Positions 24,466-33,760 of a DNA stretch of 40,653 nt are shown here, in pieces; position 1 is the first letter of the stretch, and every line of letters begins with the position of its first letter. The stretch comes from Rikenellaceae bacterium. GTDB lineage: Bacteria; Bacteroidota; Bacteroidia; Bacteroidales; UBA932. Location: the NCBI GenBank assembly GCA_900771005.1, contig CAAGMI010000352.1:1-40653 (forward strand), given 5' to 3'. Position numbers and translations under genes: made by a program. The notes below the pieces were generated by a model. That model was not told where the DNA came from. It searched no databases and saw only the letters and a list, made by a program, of their open reading frames with translations.

Positions 24466-26853
24466 CTAAATGTCAGTTTCCATATAAGTGAAAGTCGTTT
24501 TGCCTATGGTGAAACGACTTCTTTGATACAGTCTCACCGTCTCATCCGGTTTCAGCCCACGCTTCGAACCGACAACGACGCCGCGCTCAAGCGCACGCAG
24601 GTAGACCCTCGAGTTTCGCATAAAGATCTCCGCCTGTATCGGAGCTATGTCTCCCTGTATGTCCCAGGACATCTGTATATTGCAGTCCACTGACCTTCCC
24701 AGTTTGACAACGGCGTCCGGATTGGCACGGAACCATTTGTACAGAGCGATGCTGGTGGCCTTGATACTGCCTTCCGCATACAGGACGAAATGGTCGGAAC
24801 GGGGTGATACCGTAGCCACCGCAAACGCAACCAGCACGGCATAGGCAAGGAAACAGAGGCATATCAGCAATCTGTAGTCGCCCCCGATCATAAACAGGGA
24901 GTACGGCCATCCGAAGATAATCAGGGTAGCGGTAAGAAGCAGGATATGGAATTTCCTGTCAGGTTTCGCCGCAGACGAACGGAAGGTGATACATTTCGAA
25001 ATGCCGTGGGTGTACAGCAACCAGGTAAACAGTTCGACGATTTCCTCAAGGAAAGAATTGTCCACTATTATGCAGAACAGGTTGTTAAGCACGAAGAGTA
25101 CCGTCGTCCACAGGGCCGCCGCCAGGGTACGCAGTGCAACCGACAGGAGAAGATCCCGCCTGCTTCTCTCCTTATCAACCAGGAAACTGAGCATAAACAC
25201 CAGAGGCACAGCCAGGAAGAAGGAGAATGTCGGGAGATAGGACATATATGCGATGAATCCGTCGTCCCTGTTGTTCAGATTCATTACAGTGTCAACGGAA
25301 ATCTTCTCAACGACCGAATTCAGGATTCCATTGAGGTACAGCGGGAGACTGCCTTTGTAGAAATAGAACATGAACCATCCGAACATTGCGGCAAGAATCG
25401 CCGAATAAAGCCACTTGGCATAGTACGGTGCGTTCTTGTAATCAAAAATGTTGCTGCGGTTGTAATAGTATGAGCCCGTCTTGCACCTCGCGCTGTATTC
25501 GGGGCAGTGATAGCCGTTACCCTCCCAGCAATCGAAATGCATCGTGTGTTCGCACTTTGACACTATGGTCTCCCCTTTCTTGAAAGGAGCCTTGCACAGA
25601 TAGCAGCTGTCCGCCACTTCCTTTCCGCCGAGGCACATATCCGAGCCCGTATATTCCGATACATATTTCTTCCTGAACGACCTGTATCCGACGCCGGGCA
25701 CTATGAACTGGAGCGCCAGGAACAGCAGCAACAATATACCGGCCAGCAAATATACTCCCTGGCTCGCAACCATCCTGCTGTTCGCTCCGTGGACAATGAT
25801 CGGGAAAAATTCATTGCCGAGACAATATTCCGCATATCCGCTCATTGCCGGGACATCTCTTTCCTGAGATACTTCCACAATCATCCGGCGCGGAACACCG
25901 TCATATTCGCGTCCCACGTGATGGGACAGCGACAGGAAATATTCCTGAGAAGGAAGATAGAACTTTTTCTCAAAAAGATTGCGGCACTCAGCCCACTCGA
26001 ACGAACTCTGATACAGTCCGCCCATCTTGTTGCAGAAGGAAAGGACGGTTGCATTCGTAGAATCGTAGAACAGGTCATCGGACTCCCCGTGGCTGAAATT
26101 GGAATAAATCAGGCAGCCGTCCCATTTGGATTTTTCGGCGTATTCGTGGAGTTCCCGCTCAACGGCGAAATGATTCGGGTCGTAAGCCTCGGTCTCGCTC
26201 CACACAGCCCCGTCGGACATAACAAAAAGAACTTTGGCGCCAGCCTCTCCCACAGGACTGTCACTCCGGTCGAATTCAAGGATTTTCCTGTATATACCTT
26301 CGTACAGATACTTGTCTCCGGCCCCGTTGTCGGCAAAGAAACAATTGTCCAGGACATAGTCGGTGAGTAGTTCCGTCTCCGTAATTTCACCTCCCGACTT
26401 AAGGAATGAGATGAACAGATTGTCGTTACAGATGAAATTATGAATCTGACGGACAGCCTTGCACTCGGCATCCACCGCTTCCTGCGGCAAGGTCAAATCA
26501 ACAAGCACCAATGCCTTCAATCCGATTTCCAGGAAATATTCCGAGGTAAGGTTCACAACGGACTCCACGTGCATAGGCACCAGGCCAAGGGAGTCAAGAT
26601 TTATCCTGTTGCAAAGCACTTCAGAGACTTTCACGTTTGTCCCCAGGCTGTCAATGTATAGGACTCCATCGGAGCCATCCCTGGCCGACACGAACAGATC
26701 GGCCGACTTGAAATCGGAAGAAAAGGCCAGTCCTTTTACATCCAGGCTTTCATTATTTTCCTCAGATTCGGGCTGTGTACAGGAAAGAGTCATCAGCCCC
26801 AGCGAAATGAGGATGGCTGACAATTTGACGTATTTGAAATTCATAATTTTCAT
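24466..26853 (-). CDS. Membrane lipoprotein with vWA-like, RING-like and FHA-like domains (T6SS operon)
   Basis: The 795-residue protein starts with a lipoprotein signal (LMTLSC, Cys25). Residues 110-260 look vWA-like (ALVLVDLTLP, VLFVMSDG). A transmembrane helix (about 367-388) is followed by a cysteine/histidine cluster Cys417, Cys420, Cys434, His436, His439, Cys442, Cys450, Cys457, close to a RING-H2 pattern except that the last pair is C-X6-C. Several more membrane helices follow, then an FHA-like end (VKLGRSVDCNIQM, VVVGSKRGLKPDE, FTIGKTTFTY). The front half and operon position resemble the large TssR-type lipoprotein of T6SS-iii. With E1, E2 and Ubl genes upstream, a role as E3-like partner or receptor is an attractive inference. 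Confidence 0.7.
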   Translation of the reverse strand: MKIMNFKYVKLSAILISLGLMTLSCTQPESEENNESLDVKGLAFSSDFKSADLFVSARDGSDGVLYIDSLGTNVKVSEVLCNRINLDSLGLVPMHVESVVNLTSEYFLEIGLKALVLVDLTLPQEAVDAECKAVRQIHNFICNDNLFISFLKSGGEITETELLTDYVLDNCFFADNGAGDKYLYEGIYRKILEFDRSDSPVGEAGAKVLFVMSDGAVWSETEAYDPNHFAVERELHEYAEKSKWDGCLIYSNFSHGESDDLFYDSTNATVLSFCNKMGGLYQSSFEWAECRNLFEKKFYLPSQEYFLSLSHHVGREYDGVPRRMIVEVSQERDVPAMSGYAEYCLGNEFFPIIVHGANSRMVASQGVYLLAGILLLLFLALQFIVPGVGYRSFRKKYVSEYTGSDMCLGGKEVADSCYLCKAPFKKGETIVSKCEHTMHFDCWEGNGYHCPEYSARCKTGSYYYNRSNIFDYKNAPYYAKWLYSAILAAMFGWFMFYFYKGSLPLYLNGILNSVVEKISVDTVMNLNNRDDGFIAYMSYLPTFSFFLAVPLVFMLSFLVDKERSRRDLLLSVALRTLAAALWTTVLFVLNNLFCIIVDNSFLEEIVELFTWLLYTHGISKCITFRSSAAKPDRKFHILLLTATLIIFGWPYSLFMIGGDYRLLICLCFLAYAVLVAFAVATVSPRSDHFVLYAEGSIKATSIALYKWFRANPDAVVKLGRSVDCNIQMSWDIQGDIAPIQAEIFMRNSRVYLRALERGVVVGSKRGLKPDETVRLYQRSRFTIGKTTFTYMETDI

Positions 26854-26863
26854 ACTGCAACAA

Positions 26864-27646
26864 TTATATTACCGGGGGCTCGTTTTCGCCCTTGTTCATC
26901 AGCTTTTTCATCTGCTCCGCCGATTCCTTGGCCGATTTGACGGACTTGACATACGTACCCAGAAAGACAAAAAACATCATTATGACCGATACGGCGGCAA
27001 TACTCATAAGGTAGTCCTTGATCCTTGCCATCAAAGGTTTGAATTCCAGCTTCCGGATTTCACCCGACATAGTCTGGATCTCCACGAACACACCCTGCAG
27101 GAGCTCCATCCTGTCTTTGAGACGGGGATTTATCTCCGCCGCCTCCTTGGCTGTCTGATATGCATTCTGGATATCGGCGAAATCAAGCTGCTCCTCCGCC
27201 TTCAACTTTTCAAGTTCGTCCGCGCCCTTTTTGACAAGGGACAGCTTGAAAGCCTTGTCTTTCAAGTCCCTGTATCGGTCCAGCTGGGAGGACATAAGTT
27301 GTTCAGCCTTTATGAACTGTTCCGTCTTTTCTATCTGGGCCTTGCGCAGCTCTATCGCGTTGGACACCTCTGCCCTGGTCTCCTCGAACTCATCCATAAT
27401 GACGATAAGGTCGTTGTCCGCGACTATGGCCTCATAGTTGTTCTGGAGATATTCACTCCACTTGACTTCAAACAGGTTCAGGGACCGGGATGTCCGGTCC
27501 AGCTGGGTCTTGCTCGCGTTTTCGAGATTGTTCCCGAGCGAGGCCACATCGGATACGAAACCGTTCATCCGATGTTCCAATTCGCGATTCTGCCCATACA
27601 CCAGCGCGGGCAGCAGGATTACCGCTATCAATGCAACTTTTCTCAT
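26864..27646 (-). CDS. Exported coiled-coil protein with C-terminal membrane helix (T6SS operon)
   Basis: The 260-residue protein has a signal peptide (MRKVALIAVILLPALVYGQ), long coiled-coil helices (about residues 40-200) and one transmembrane helix near the end (DYLMSIAAVSVIMMFFVFLG). A short lysine-rich tail would be cytoplasmic. This topology suits a membrane-complex part of a T6SS-iii, which lacks the TssJLM complex and uses its own membrane proteins (TssN-TssR); I cannot assign which. It overlaps the upstream gene by 4 bp and precedes the RING/FHA protein by 10 bp. Confidence 0.6.
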   Translation of the reverse strand: MRKVALIAVILLPALVYGQNRELEHRMNGFVSDVASLGNNLENASKTQLDRTSRSLNLFEVKWSEYLQNNYEAIVADNDLIVIMDEFEETRAEVSNAIELRKAQIEKTEQFIKAEQLMSSQLDRYRDLKDKAFKLSLVKKGADELEKLKAEEQLDFADIQNAYQTAKEAAEINPRLKDRMELLQGVFVEIQTMSGEIRKLEFKPLMARIKDYLMSIAAVSVIMMFFVFLGTYVKSVKSAKESAEQMKKLMNKGENEPPVI

Positions 27647-28812
27647 CTGCAGGTACGGTAGAAATATTCTTTTGCCTGAATGAAACTGTTCAGGGCCTTT
27701 CTGTCATCATCACTCAACATACCGTGCCCTACTGTGGACCTGCCGGCCTCGTCGATAAGATTCTCACACTGCCTGACAATGCTCAATTTGGCCGATTTCG
27801 ATTCCTCCACACACCACTGGCCAGTAAGTTCGTCAATCTGCCGGGCACAATGATAAAGCCATCCGGCATCGATGCGCTGCAACCCGAGACCGAGATTCTG
27901 CACTATTTCCATCCTCTTGTCCTCAGATATCGTGCAACACATATTCAACAGGGAATCTATGCAGACATTATAGGCATCTATCGCATCCTTCAGACAGGAG
28001 CAATCGGTAACGTTGTCCATTTTCGTATAGCTTTGCAAAATCGCGTTCTTTGTATTCTGGAAGTCTTCAAAATCCTCCAGAGAGAGAACCTTCCCTTCAG
28101 GATAGGTTTCCTCAAGACCGTTTATTGCCGCAGAAGCCTCTCCGTGTCTGGCCTTGACGGCGGCTATCTGTTCCTCTTTCCCGAAACACGGATCCCTCAG
28201 GACCGTGACATCATATTCGATATTGAGGTCCTTATGGCTGGCAAGATAATGCCGTTTCATCGCGGCCGGAGAGGAGCCGTGATGTTCGATGAAGAATATA
28301 TCCCTGAGCCTAAGCATCATATCAATCTCCTTGGCCGCCGACTCCATCCTGAACACCTGCACAAGGCTGTCCTCGGGCATTGCATACTCTCCGCTGACAG
28401 GCGTGGCGCCGGAGCTTTCTATCCAGGAATGCAAAATGGCCTCCTTGAATCCGGGGCCCAGAGTCTTTTTGGAATGTCCGGTCATAAAAAACTTGTCGGA
28501 CGGATCGTATTCTATCTTGTAGGGAAGTTTCTCCGGTCTGAGCCTCCTGCAGCACTTGAAAATCTCCTTGTACACCAAGCCTCCCGAGTGGAATGCGAAA
28601 AGACGGGAGTTCGCACTGCTCAGAGAAACCGTGAGCGCACCGGTTGAGTCACTGAAGGAGATTTTCAAGCACATATCGTGGCTGTCTACATCCGGAGTAC
28701 CGCCAAGCCATTCCACGTAAGGCTGCGAAGCGCTGACCACCACCCTCTTCTGCCCGTATGCGGCAGAAACGGAAACGCATAGGCAAAGTATTGCCGATAA
28801 AAACCTTCTCAT
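27643..28812 (-). CDS. Exported cysteine-rich protein of the T6SS operon
   Basis: The 389-residue protein has a signal peptide (MRRFLSAILCLCVSVSAAYGQ) and then a beta-rich front half (VVVSASQPYVEWLGG, LKISFSDSTGALTVSLS) and a helical back half with repeated cysteines (CSCLKD, LNMCC). It is probably periplasmic. I do not recognise a family; no JAMM or papain-type peptidase motif is seen, so I find no support for a deconjugase. ATG 28812 starts right at the signal peptide, 1 bp after the E2 stop. It is likely a T6SS-iii envelope component. Confidence 0.6.
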   Translation of the reverse strand: MRRFLSAILCLCVSVSAAYGQKRVVVSASQPYVEWLGGTPDVDSHDMCLKISFSDSTGALTVSLSSANSRLFAFHSGGLVYKEIFKCCRRLRPEKLPYKIEYDPSDKFFMTGHSKKTLGPGFKEAILHSWIESSGATPVSGEYAMPEDSLVQVFRMESAAKEIDMMLRLRDIFFIEHHGSSPAAMKRHYLASHKDLNIEYDVTVLRDPCFGKEEQIAAVKARHGEASAAINGLEETYPEGKVLSLEDFEDFQNTKNAILQSYTKMDNVTDCSCLKDAIDAYNVCIDSLLNMCCTISEDKRMEIVQNLGLGLQRIDAGWLYHCARQIDELTGQWCVEESKSAKLSIVRQCENLIDEAGRSTVGHGMLSDDDRKALNSFIQAKEYFYRTCR

Positions 28813-28813
28813 A

Positions 28814-29365
28814 TCATTGTTCATTAAAATAAACCCATCCCCGAGGTTCACCCTGTCTGATTACCCAGGCGGCAACCTGCTGGTCCTCGGGATACGGGGG
28901 TTCGTTAATAGCGTGATAGACTTCGTACCTGAGATAACGTGCGATACGGTCCACACACCAGGCTATTTCAGTATAAGTGTCCGGCATATTCACACATACC
29001 CTTCCGGCATATCCCCCGAACCAGCGGATATTGGGGTGCCAGGGATGGGGAAGCGGTGAGCCGCCGGTATCTTCCGTCAGGAAGCGGTAGACGGGCTGCG
29101 CGTCGATGCAGGGATAATCCCGCGGAATCTCCACGCTCATCCTGAACCTGTCGGCGAACAGCGGAGGATTGACGGAGCCGGGAAGCCCGAGGGATCCGAC
29201 ATTCTCTACGGAACAGATGCTGCGGATACGGTATTCCACCATATAACCTGTCGGCATACCGGCCGCATTGCGGGAAGTCACCTCCACGGAGATGTCATCC
29301 CGTCCGCCGAACCGTTCTGCCAGCACGGAATACTCGAATTCAAGTCGTCTGTCCTTCCCTGTCAT
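28814..29365 (-). CDS. E2-like ubiquitin-conjugating enzyme (T6SS operon)
   Basis: The 183-residue protein has the E2 (UBC) fold signature: N-terminal helix (RRLEFEYSVLAERF), strand FRMSVEIPRDYPCIDAQPVYRF, HPN motif (His110-Pro111-Asn112) and, 12 residues on, the catalytic-type Cys124 in GRVCVN, then helices (YTEIAWCVDRIARYLRYE). An E2 accepts a ubiquitin-like protein from an E1 as a thioester and passes it to a target. ATG 29365 (10 bp after the Ubl stop) is preferred to an upstream TTG overlapping that gene. Its position between the Ubl and envelope genes ties it to the T6SS. Confidence 0.85.
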   Translation of the reverse strand: MTGKDRRLEFEYSVLAERFGGRDDISVEVTSRNAAGMPTGYMVEYRIRSICSVENVGSLGLPGSVNPPLFADRFRMSVEIPRDYPCIDAQPVYRFLTEDTGGSPLPHPWHPNIRWFGGYAGRVCVNMPDTYTEIAWCVDRIARYLRYEVYHAINEPPYPEDQQVAAWVIRQGEPRGWVYFNEQ

Positions 29366-29375
29366 ACGCTTATAT

Positions 29376-29693
29376 CTAACCCGGGAACGGGTCGGCAATC
29401 AGATGTATCGTATCTCCGTTCTTAACCCCGTAGTCGGCAAGAATCTGATCTTCTTTCCCGATGCGCGGACGCATAACCCTTATCGCGTGGGTATCCGCAT
29501 CCTCCTTGCCGAAGAAATAATCCATAGGAGCGCCTGTCGTATCGATTGAAGGGAAGTCAAAAATCAATTTCCCGTCCGAGCCGATGGCGTGACGGAGGTT
29601 GTTCATAAGCAATGACAGAGGTCCTTCAGGGTTGACCACCTTGAACTTGACCGTCTTGTTCTTGTAAACGATGTTCAAAAAGAAATCTTCCAT
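29376..29693 (-). CDS. Ubiquitin-like protein ending in glycine (T6SS operon)
   Basis: The 105-residue protein reads as a beta-grasp fold: beta hairpin (FFLNIVYKNKTVKFKVV), helix (PLSLLMNNLRHAIG), a strand LIFDF, and the typical ubiquitin-like ending QILADYGVKNGDTIHLIAD. It stops directly after ...PFPG, so the C-terminal glycine is free without processing, as needed for adenylation by an E1. An insert of about 25 residues sits in the middle. It lies 3 bp after tssF and 10 bp before the E2 gene. Alternative: a non-conjugated beta-grasp protein like YukD/EsaB. Confidence 0.75.
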   Translation of the reverse strand: MEDFFLNIVYKNKTVKFKVVNPEGPLSLLMNNLRHAIGSDGKLIFDFPSIDTTGAPMDYFFGKEDADTHAIRVMRPRIGKEDQILADYGVKNGDTIHLIADPFPG

Positions 29694-29696
29694 ATA

Positions 29697-31406
29697 TTAT
29701 TCCACTTTTATCTTTACTGAAATCGGATAGATATTCACGCTCCTCACCTGGAGCATCTTTTCCAGCAGGATTTCCGCCTGAGGGATCCTGTCACAGAAAT
29801 TCCTCCGGACGAAGGCCGTGTCTGCAACGGTGATGGAAACGAGTATCTCATATCCGCAGGCGTTGTTTCCCGACAACGTGACACCGTCACAAAGGTGCGG
29901 GGCCACCGATATCTCGTGAATCAGCTTGGAGACGATGCCGTACCTTACTGCCAGCTCCTTGTAGCAGAACACCCGTATGTCATTTCTCGTGACAATCCTG
30001 TTGCCGGTATGCTGGTATCGTCTTACGCCTTCAAGTGACAGTTTCCCGTCATCGGTACCGACCTCGTCCGATCCCGGGACAGGAGGAGCGACCTGCACGA
30101 CCGAATCCGAATCCAGGCCTCCGGACGGGACGAACCTGCTCTTCTCGGTAAGGGAAGCGGACGCGGCGCTGCCGTCAGTGGTCAGGTACCGTATCTTGAC
30201 GCTCACCTGATCATTGCTGCGGTTGCTGTCAAGAATCAGATACGTACCTCCGACAGCCTCCACACGGTTCTCCTTCGCGATATCCAGCAGCTTGTGCAAC
30301 TGTGCATCAATTTCTGCGACGATTCCCTCTATGGCATTCCCGTCCATATTTGAAAAGGCATAGTAGTCGGAACGGTATTTGTCAATCAGGGAAGAGAGCA
30401 GACGGACAAGAGTCGCCCGGTTGAAACGGTCGGCCGCCACCCTCCTGACGGAAACGCCGACATCGCCGAACATCTGGTCACCGACAGGAGTCAGGATGTG
30501 CATAAGCTGCGTCTGTGAATCTCCTCCAGCTCCCGTGATGCGTGCAATGGGATGGGAGGAATCAAGATTTTCCTCCCTGATATCCACATTCGAGAGCAGG
30601 ACGGTATTCAATATCAGGTCCTCGCTCTTGAATATGAAATCGGCGCCGACACCCTCGAATTCGAGGACGAGTTTCAACTCCACGACTTCGTCGGAAATGA
30701 AATCCGCACAGGACTGCTTCCTGACAAAATACATCCTGAGCCCGTGACGTGCGAAGATATCGACAAGCGACATTGACGGGTTATATATCATAGAGCCCGA
30801 ATTCTCTATATTCTCAAAGGCAAAAACATCGGAGAAAGGCAGTTCGCTGTACTCCCACGGACGTATCAGGGTCAACTCCCTGTCGCCTATCCAAATCCTC
30901 ACGTCGCGGAAACCCGGATTGCTCAGCGCAAAAGACATCAGGGACAAGTCGGAAACCGGAGTTCCGAACGACAGGCAGACCTCCCATCTCCTCCCGTCCA
31001 GCCTGGCAACAGAAGTAATCTCGACAGGCGCCACCCTTGTCTTGAACACCGGAAGAAATCTGTATTCGGTCCCTTCGAGGCTGAATGAGTCGGTACTGTC
31101 GACATCCACCACGCCTACCCCGGGGACAGGAGCCACACGTACCACAGCACTGGCGGGCGTGGCGTGTCCGGCATCATACGAGGAAAATATCTCCGTAAAG
31201 TCATTCAGGATATCCGTCCTGAACCTCTCTATGTCGTTATCGATTTCATTGGCCTGGCGAGCCATCGCGGCCATGATCAACTTGAATACCGGATCATCCT
31301 TCAAAGGAAGCAGCTGGTCGCTGTAATCGCTCTGTTTCCAGGCAGCAATCGCGTCCTCCATCAGCTCCTTGACTCTCCATTGTGTATCAAAAACCTTCTG
31401 ATTCAT
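29697..31406 (-). CDS. tssF: T6SS baseplate protein TssF
   Basis: The 569-residue protein matches TssF of T6SS: N-terminal helix, DPVFKLIMAAMARQANEIDNDIERF, FTEIFSSYDAGHATPASAVVRVAP, the middle barrel segments and a wedge-like C-terminal domain. TssF with TssG and TssE forms the baseplate wedges around the VgrG spike in the cytoplasm. It overlaps tssE by 1 bp (TAATG). Confidence 0.88.
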   Translation of the reverse strand: MNQKVFDTQWRVKELMEDAIAAWKQSDYSDQLLPLKDDPVFKLIMAAMARQANEIDNDIERFRTDILNDFTEIFSSYDAGHATPASAVVRVAPVPGVGVVDVDSTDSFSLEGTEYRFLPVFKTRVAPVEITSVARLDGRRWEVCLSFGTPVSDLSLMSFALSNPGFRDVRIWIGDRELTLIRPWEYSELPFSDVFAFENIENSGSMIYNPSMSLVDIFARHGLRMYFVRKQSCADFISDEVVELKLVLEFEGVGADFIFKSEDLILNTVLLSNVDIREENLDSSHPIARITGAGGDSQTQLMHILTPVGDQMFGDVGVSVRRVAADRFNRATLVRLLSSLIDKYRSDYYAFSNMDGNAIEGIVAEIDAQLHKLLDIAKENRVEAVGGTYLILDSNRSNDQVSVKIRYLTTDGSAASASLTEKSRFVPSGGLDSDSVVQVAPPVPGSDEVGTDDGKLSLEGVRRYQHTGNRIVTRNDIRVFCYKELAVRYGIVSKLIHEISVAPHLCDGVTLSGNNACGYEILVSITVADTAFVRRNFCDRIPQAEILLEKMLQVRSVNIYPISVKIKVE

Positions 31407-31840
31407 TATTTCCAGACTTTAATCGTTGTTTGGTATTTGTATTCCTCCCCGGATTCCTTGAGCGTAGCGTTGACAGTGACATATATGTCCCTCTCCTCCC
31501 GGGAATACACCATCGACACGGAAACATCGCTCAATCTTGTTTCATACCGTGATATCGCGTCCTGCAATTCGGCGGCGAAAGTGTTGAGATTGCGCGAGGT
31601 GCCGCTAATCTTTTTCCCGTACACTCCGGACCTTCCCAGGACCACCCCGTCCGCTTCATTGAAATTCTCCAGCATCAGATTGTTGAAGATGAAGCCGAAG
31701 CCGTCATCCGCAGCACAGGCACCGTACGGAGTAGTAATCAACAGACGGAGAAAGGACGAGACAGACGCACGCAAATCGACATTGCGGGCCAGTCCGTCCT
31801 TGCCGATATCCAAAGGGAGTTGTAGTGAAACCATACTCAT
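31406..31840 (-). CDS. tssE: T6SS baseplate protein TssE (gp25-like)
   Basis: The 144-residue protein has the gp25-like core: DLRASVSSFLRLLITTPYGAC, GFGFIFNNLMLENF, and a beta segment DISVSMVYSREERDIYVTVNA-like end. TssE joins the baseplate to the contractile sheath. It overlaps tssK by 4 bp and tssF by 1 bp. Confidence 0.85.
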   Translation of the reverse strand: MSMVSLQLPLDIGKDGLARNVDLRASVSSFLRLLITTPYGACAADDGFGFIFNNLMLENFNEADGVVLGRSGVYGKKISGTSRNLNTFAAELQDAISRYETRLSDVSVSMVYSREERDIYVTVNATLKESGEEYKYQTTIKVWK

Positions 31841-32973
31841 ATCAGCGGTACATAATTGTCATCCTCCTCTGCAGGCGGCAGATACAAAGCATCATAGAGC
31901 GCCTTGTACAGGCTGTCATACAATGCAGGATTGAGTTCATTGCCAAGTTCTTCCTTGAGGGTATCGTGAGTCCTCGCCGAGAATGTGCCGTCCAGGAACT
32001 CCTTGAGTTTTTCATCAATCCTGGCCTCCATCTCCTGCATAAGGGCTTCACGAAGCTCGGAAGTCAGGATTTCGGTCAACTGCGGTTTCAACGTCCCGGT
32101 GACGGACTCTTCTATCCGCGCCACAAGCGCGTCGATGTCCAGCTCGGTCTTTTCCGTCACAATGCCGTCAAGTATCTCTCCGGCACGTTTGATATAATCC
32201 CGCATCCACAGGAGCCACTTCTCTATGTCATAATATGAAAATTCCTCAATATCTTCGTGCCTGTCATTGGGGCTGAAGATAAAATCATCCAGCAGGTCGG
32301 CAAGGGCGTGAAGTCTCTGTATGAGTTTGGACACGGAGCAGTCTTTCAGGCTCTTGCGGAGGAGCACGCAATACCTCACGAACAGGTACTTGCCGTGCGC
32401 TTCATCCACATTGGGATGCGAAGCCACTTTATCGAGCATATCGGCGATGTCCGCACAAATCCCGAGTATCCTGTCATTATCAGAGGCCACAAGGCGGGGA
32501 ACGATGAAACCGTCATCGATAGAACAGGTCCCGTCGGAAACGAGAAGACGCATCAGCGGGATCACATCCCGCTGCCGGAGGCTTTCGAAATCAACAATCT
32601 CGAACTCATAGGCGGGCCTGACCATCACCGTCTCTTCACATTCGAACTCAATCTCTTCCTTACCGATACCGGCACAAAGATAATAGAGGCCTGAGGTCAG
32701 CTTGGGTATGGGAACCACCACACTCTCGTCAATGCTGACATACCTGCCGGACGGAAGCAGGGCGGAGCATTTGAGTGACGGGATCTCAAGATTTCCCTTC
32801 ACGAAGAAACCACCCGCAGACAGTTCACCGCCGGGCACTACTCCGAAAATATCCCCGAGCAAAGCCTTTATCGTCATAATATTGCGATGCTCGATATTAT
32901 TGTTCAGATTGTTCAGCAACCGGGAGGTCAGCACCATTCCCGGAGCCCATTTTATTTTCGAATTGATATCCAT
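31837..32973 (-). CDS. tssK: T6SS baseplate protein TssK
   Basis: The 378-residue protein starts with IKWAPGMVLTSRLLNNLNN, the TssK N-terminal signature, followed by a beta shell domain (LEIPSLKCSALLPSGRYVSID, VVVPIPKLTSGLYYLCAG), a helical stalk and a C-terminal part that is longer and more acidic than in proteobacterial TssK. TssK links baseplate wedges to the membrane complex. It begins 1 bp after tssG. Confidence 0.85.
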   Translation of the reverse strand: MDINSKIKWAPGMVLTSRLLNNLNNNIEHRNIMTIKALLGDIFGVVPGGELSAGGFFVKGNLEIPSLKCSALLPSGRYVSIDESVVVPIPKLTSGLYYLCAGIGKEEIEFECEETVMVRPAYEFEIVDFESLRQRDVIPLMRLLVSDGTCSIDDGFIVPRLVASDNDRILGICADIADMLDKVASHPNVDEAHGKYLFVRYCVLLRKSLKDCSVSKLIQRLHALADLLDDFIFSPNDRHEDIEEFSYYDIEKWLLWMRDYIKRAGEILDGIVTEKTELDIDALVARIEESVTGTLKPQLTEILTSELREALMQEMEARIDEKLKEFLDGTFSARTHDTLKEELGNELNPALYDSLYKALYDALYLPPAEEDDNYVPLI

Positions 32974-32974
32974 A

Positions 32975-33760
32975 TTACGATTGCAGTTCGCAGTTATAAT
33001 CCAATATTCCTTCCCAGGCCCCGCGCTCCGACGAGCCGTGCGACCTGATATCCATCACGAAATTGACATCGAAAGGCATAAACCATTCTTCTATGAATGC
33101 CTTAAGCGGGGCTAATCGCTCCAGACATTCGCAGAAGGTCCCGGAGTCAAGATCGGGAATGACGGCCGTATATCTGGCTTCGGGGAGCCAGGCACGGGAT
33201 GAGTCGGATTCACTGAACCTGTGGCTGAAGTCCAGTTCCACTTCACATTCCAACAGTTTCCTAAGCAGCATCTTCACGAAATGCAGGTCCCCTCGGTAAT
33301 CCGAGACGAAAGGCAGCCACATCATAAGTTTTCTCACCAACGGATCCTTCTCGTCCTCCGGATTGATGTCAAAATAATCCTGAAGGATGATTTTCACCTT
33401 GTCATACAGGACGGAAGACACCTGCTTCTCCAGGTGGAGGCGTTCCTTGAAATTGAAATTGTCCAGAGGAGAGAATGCTTCGGTGAGCAGATTCCGTCTG
33501 AAATTGATTTTCTCATACGCGCCGGACTTGTCCCGATGTTTCCTCAAATCCTCCACATCCGACAACAATCCGTCGGGGAGGTATTTCAGGAAACCGTCAC
33601 GCGCCAGCTCCACATAGGAGGCATCCGGATCCAGCTTTATGGAATCATCGTTGTAGTTACGGTAGAAGGAGCCCTTGCAGGAAACCTTCCACTGATATTC
33701 CTTCTCCGGGTAGAGATAGTTCAGAAGCATCTCTGCACTTATTTCCTTATTCATTCCCAT
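32975..33760 (-). CDS. tssG: T6SS baseplate protein TssG
   Basis: The 261-residue protein has the TssG pattern of T6SS-iii: FLKYLPDGLLSDVEDLRKH, a helical middle and the C-terminal WFMPFDVNFVMDIR with a final beta segment. It pairs with TssF in the baseplate wedge. ATG 33760 overlaps the E1 gene by 10 bp; ATG 33754 would give the 4-bp ATGA overlap common in this operon and may be the true start. Confidence 0.82.
   Translation of the reverse strand: MGMNKEISAEMLLNYLYPEKEYQWKVSCKGSFYRNYNDDSIKLDPDASYVELARDGFLKYLPDGLLSDVEDLRKHRDKSGAYEKINFRRNLLTEAFSPLDNFNFKERLHLEKQVSSVLYDKVKIILQDYFDINPEDEKDPLVRKLMMWLPFVSDYRGDLHFVKMLLRKLLECEVELDFSHRFSESDSSRAWLPEARYTAVIPDLDSGTFCECLERLAPLKAFIEEWFMPFDVNFVMDIRSHGSSERGAWEGILDYNCELQS

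Noticed and set aside
24461..24466. Terminator between the converging fimbrillin-like and T6SS operons
   Set aside because: Only a few bases separate the stops and no stem followed by a T-run is visible on either strand.
26459..28647. Long plus-strand frames of about 400 and 385 codons
   Set aside because: They mirror the T6SS operon genes on the other strand, and their translations are low-similarity, shadow-like sequence.
27643..28812. Possible deconjugating peptidase in the T6SS operon
   Set aside because: The protein has a signal peptide and no JAMM, papain-like or other protease motif, so a ubiquitin-like deconjugase is not supported.
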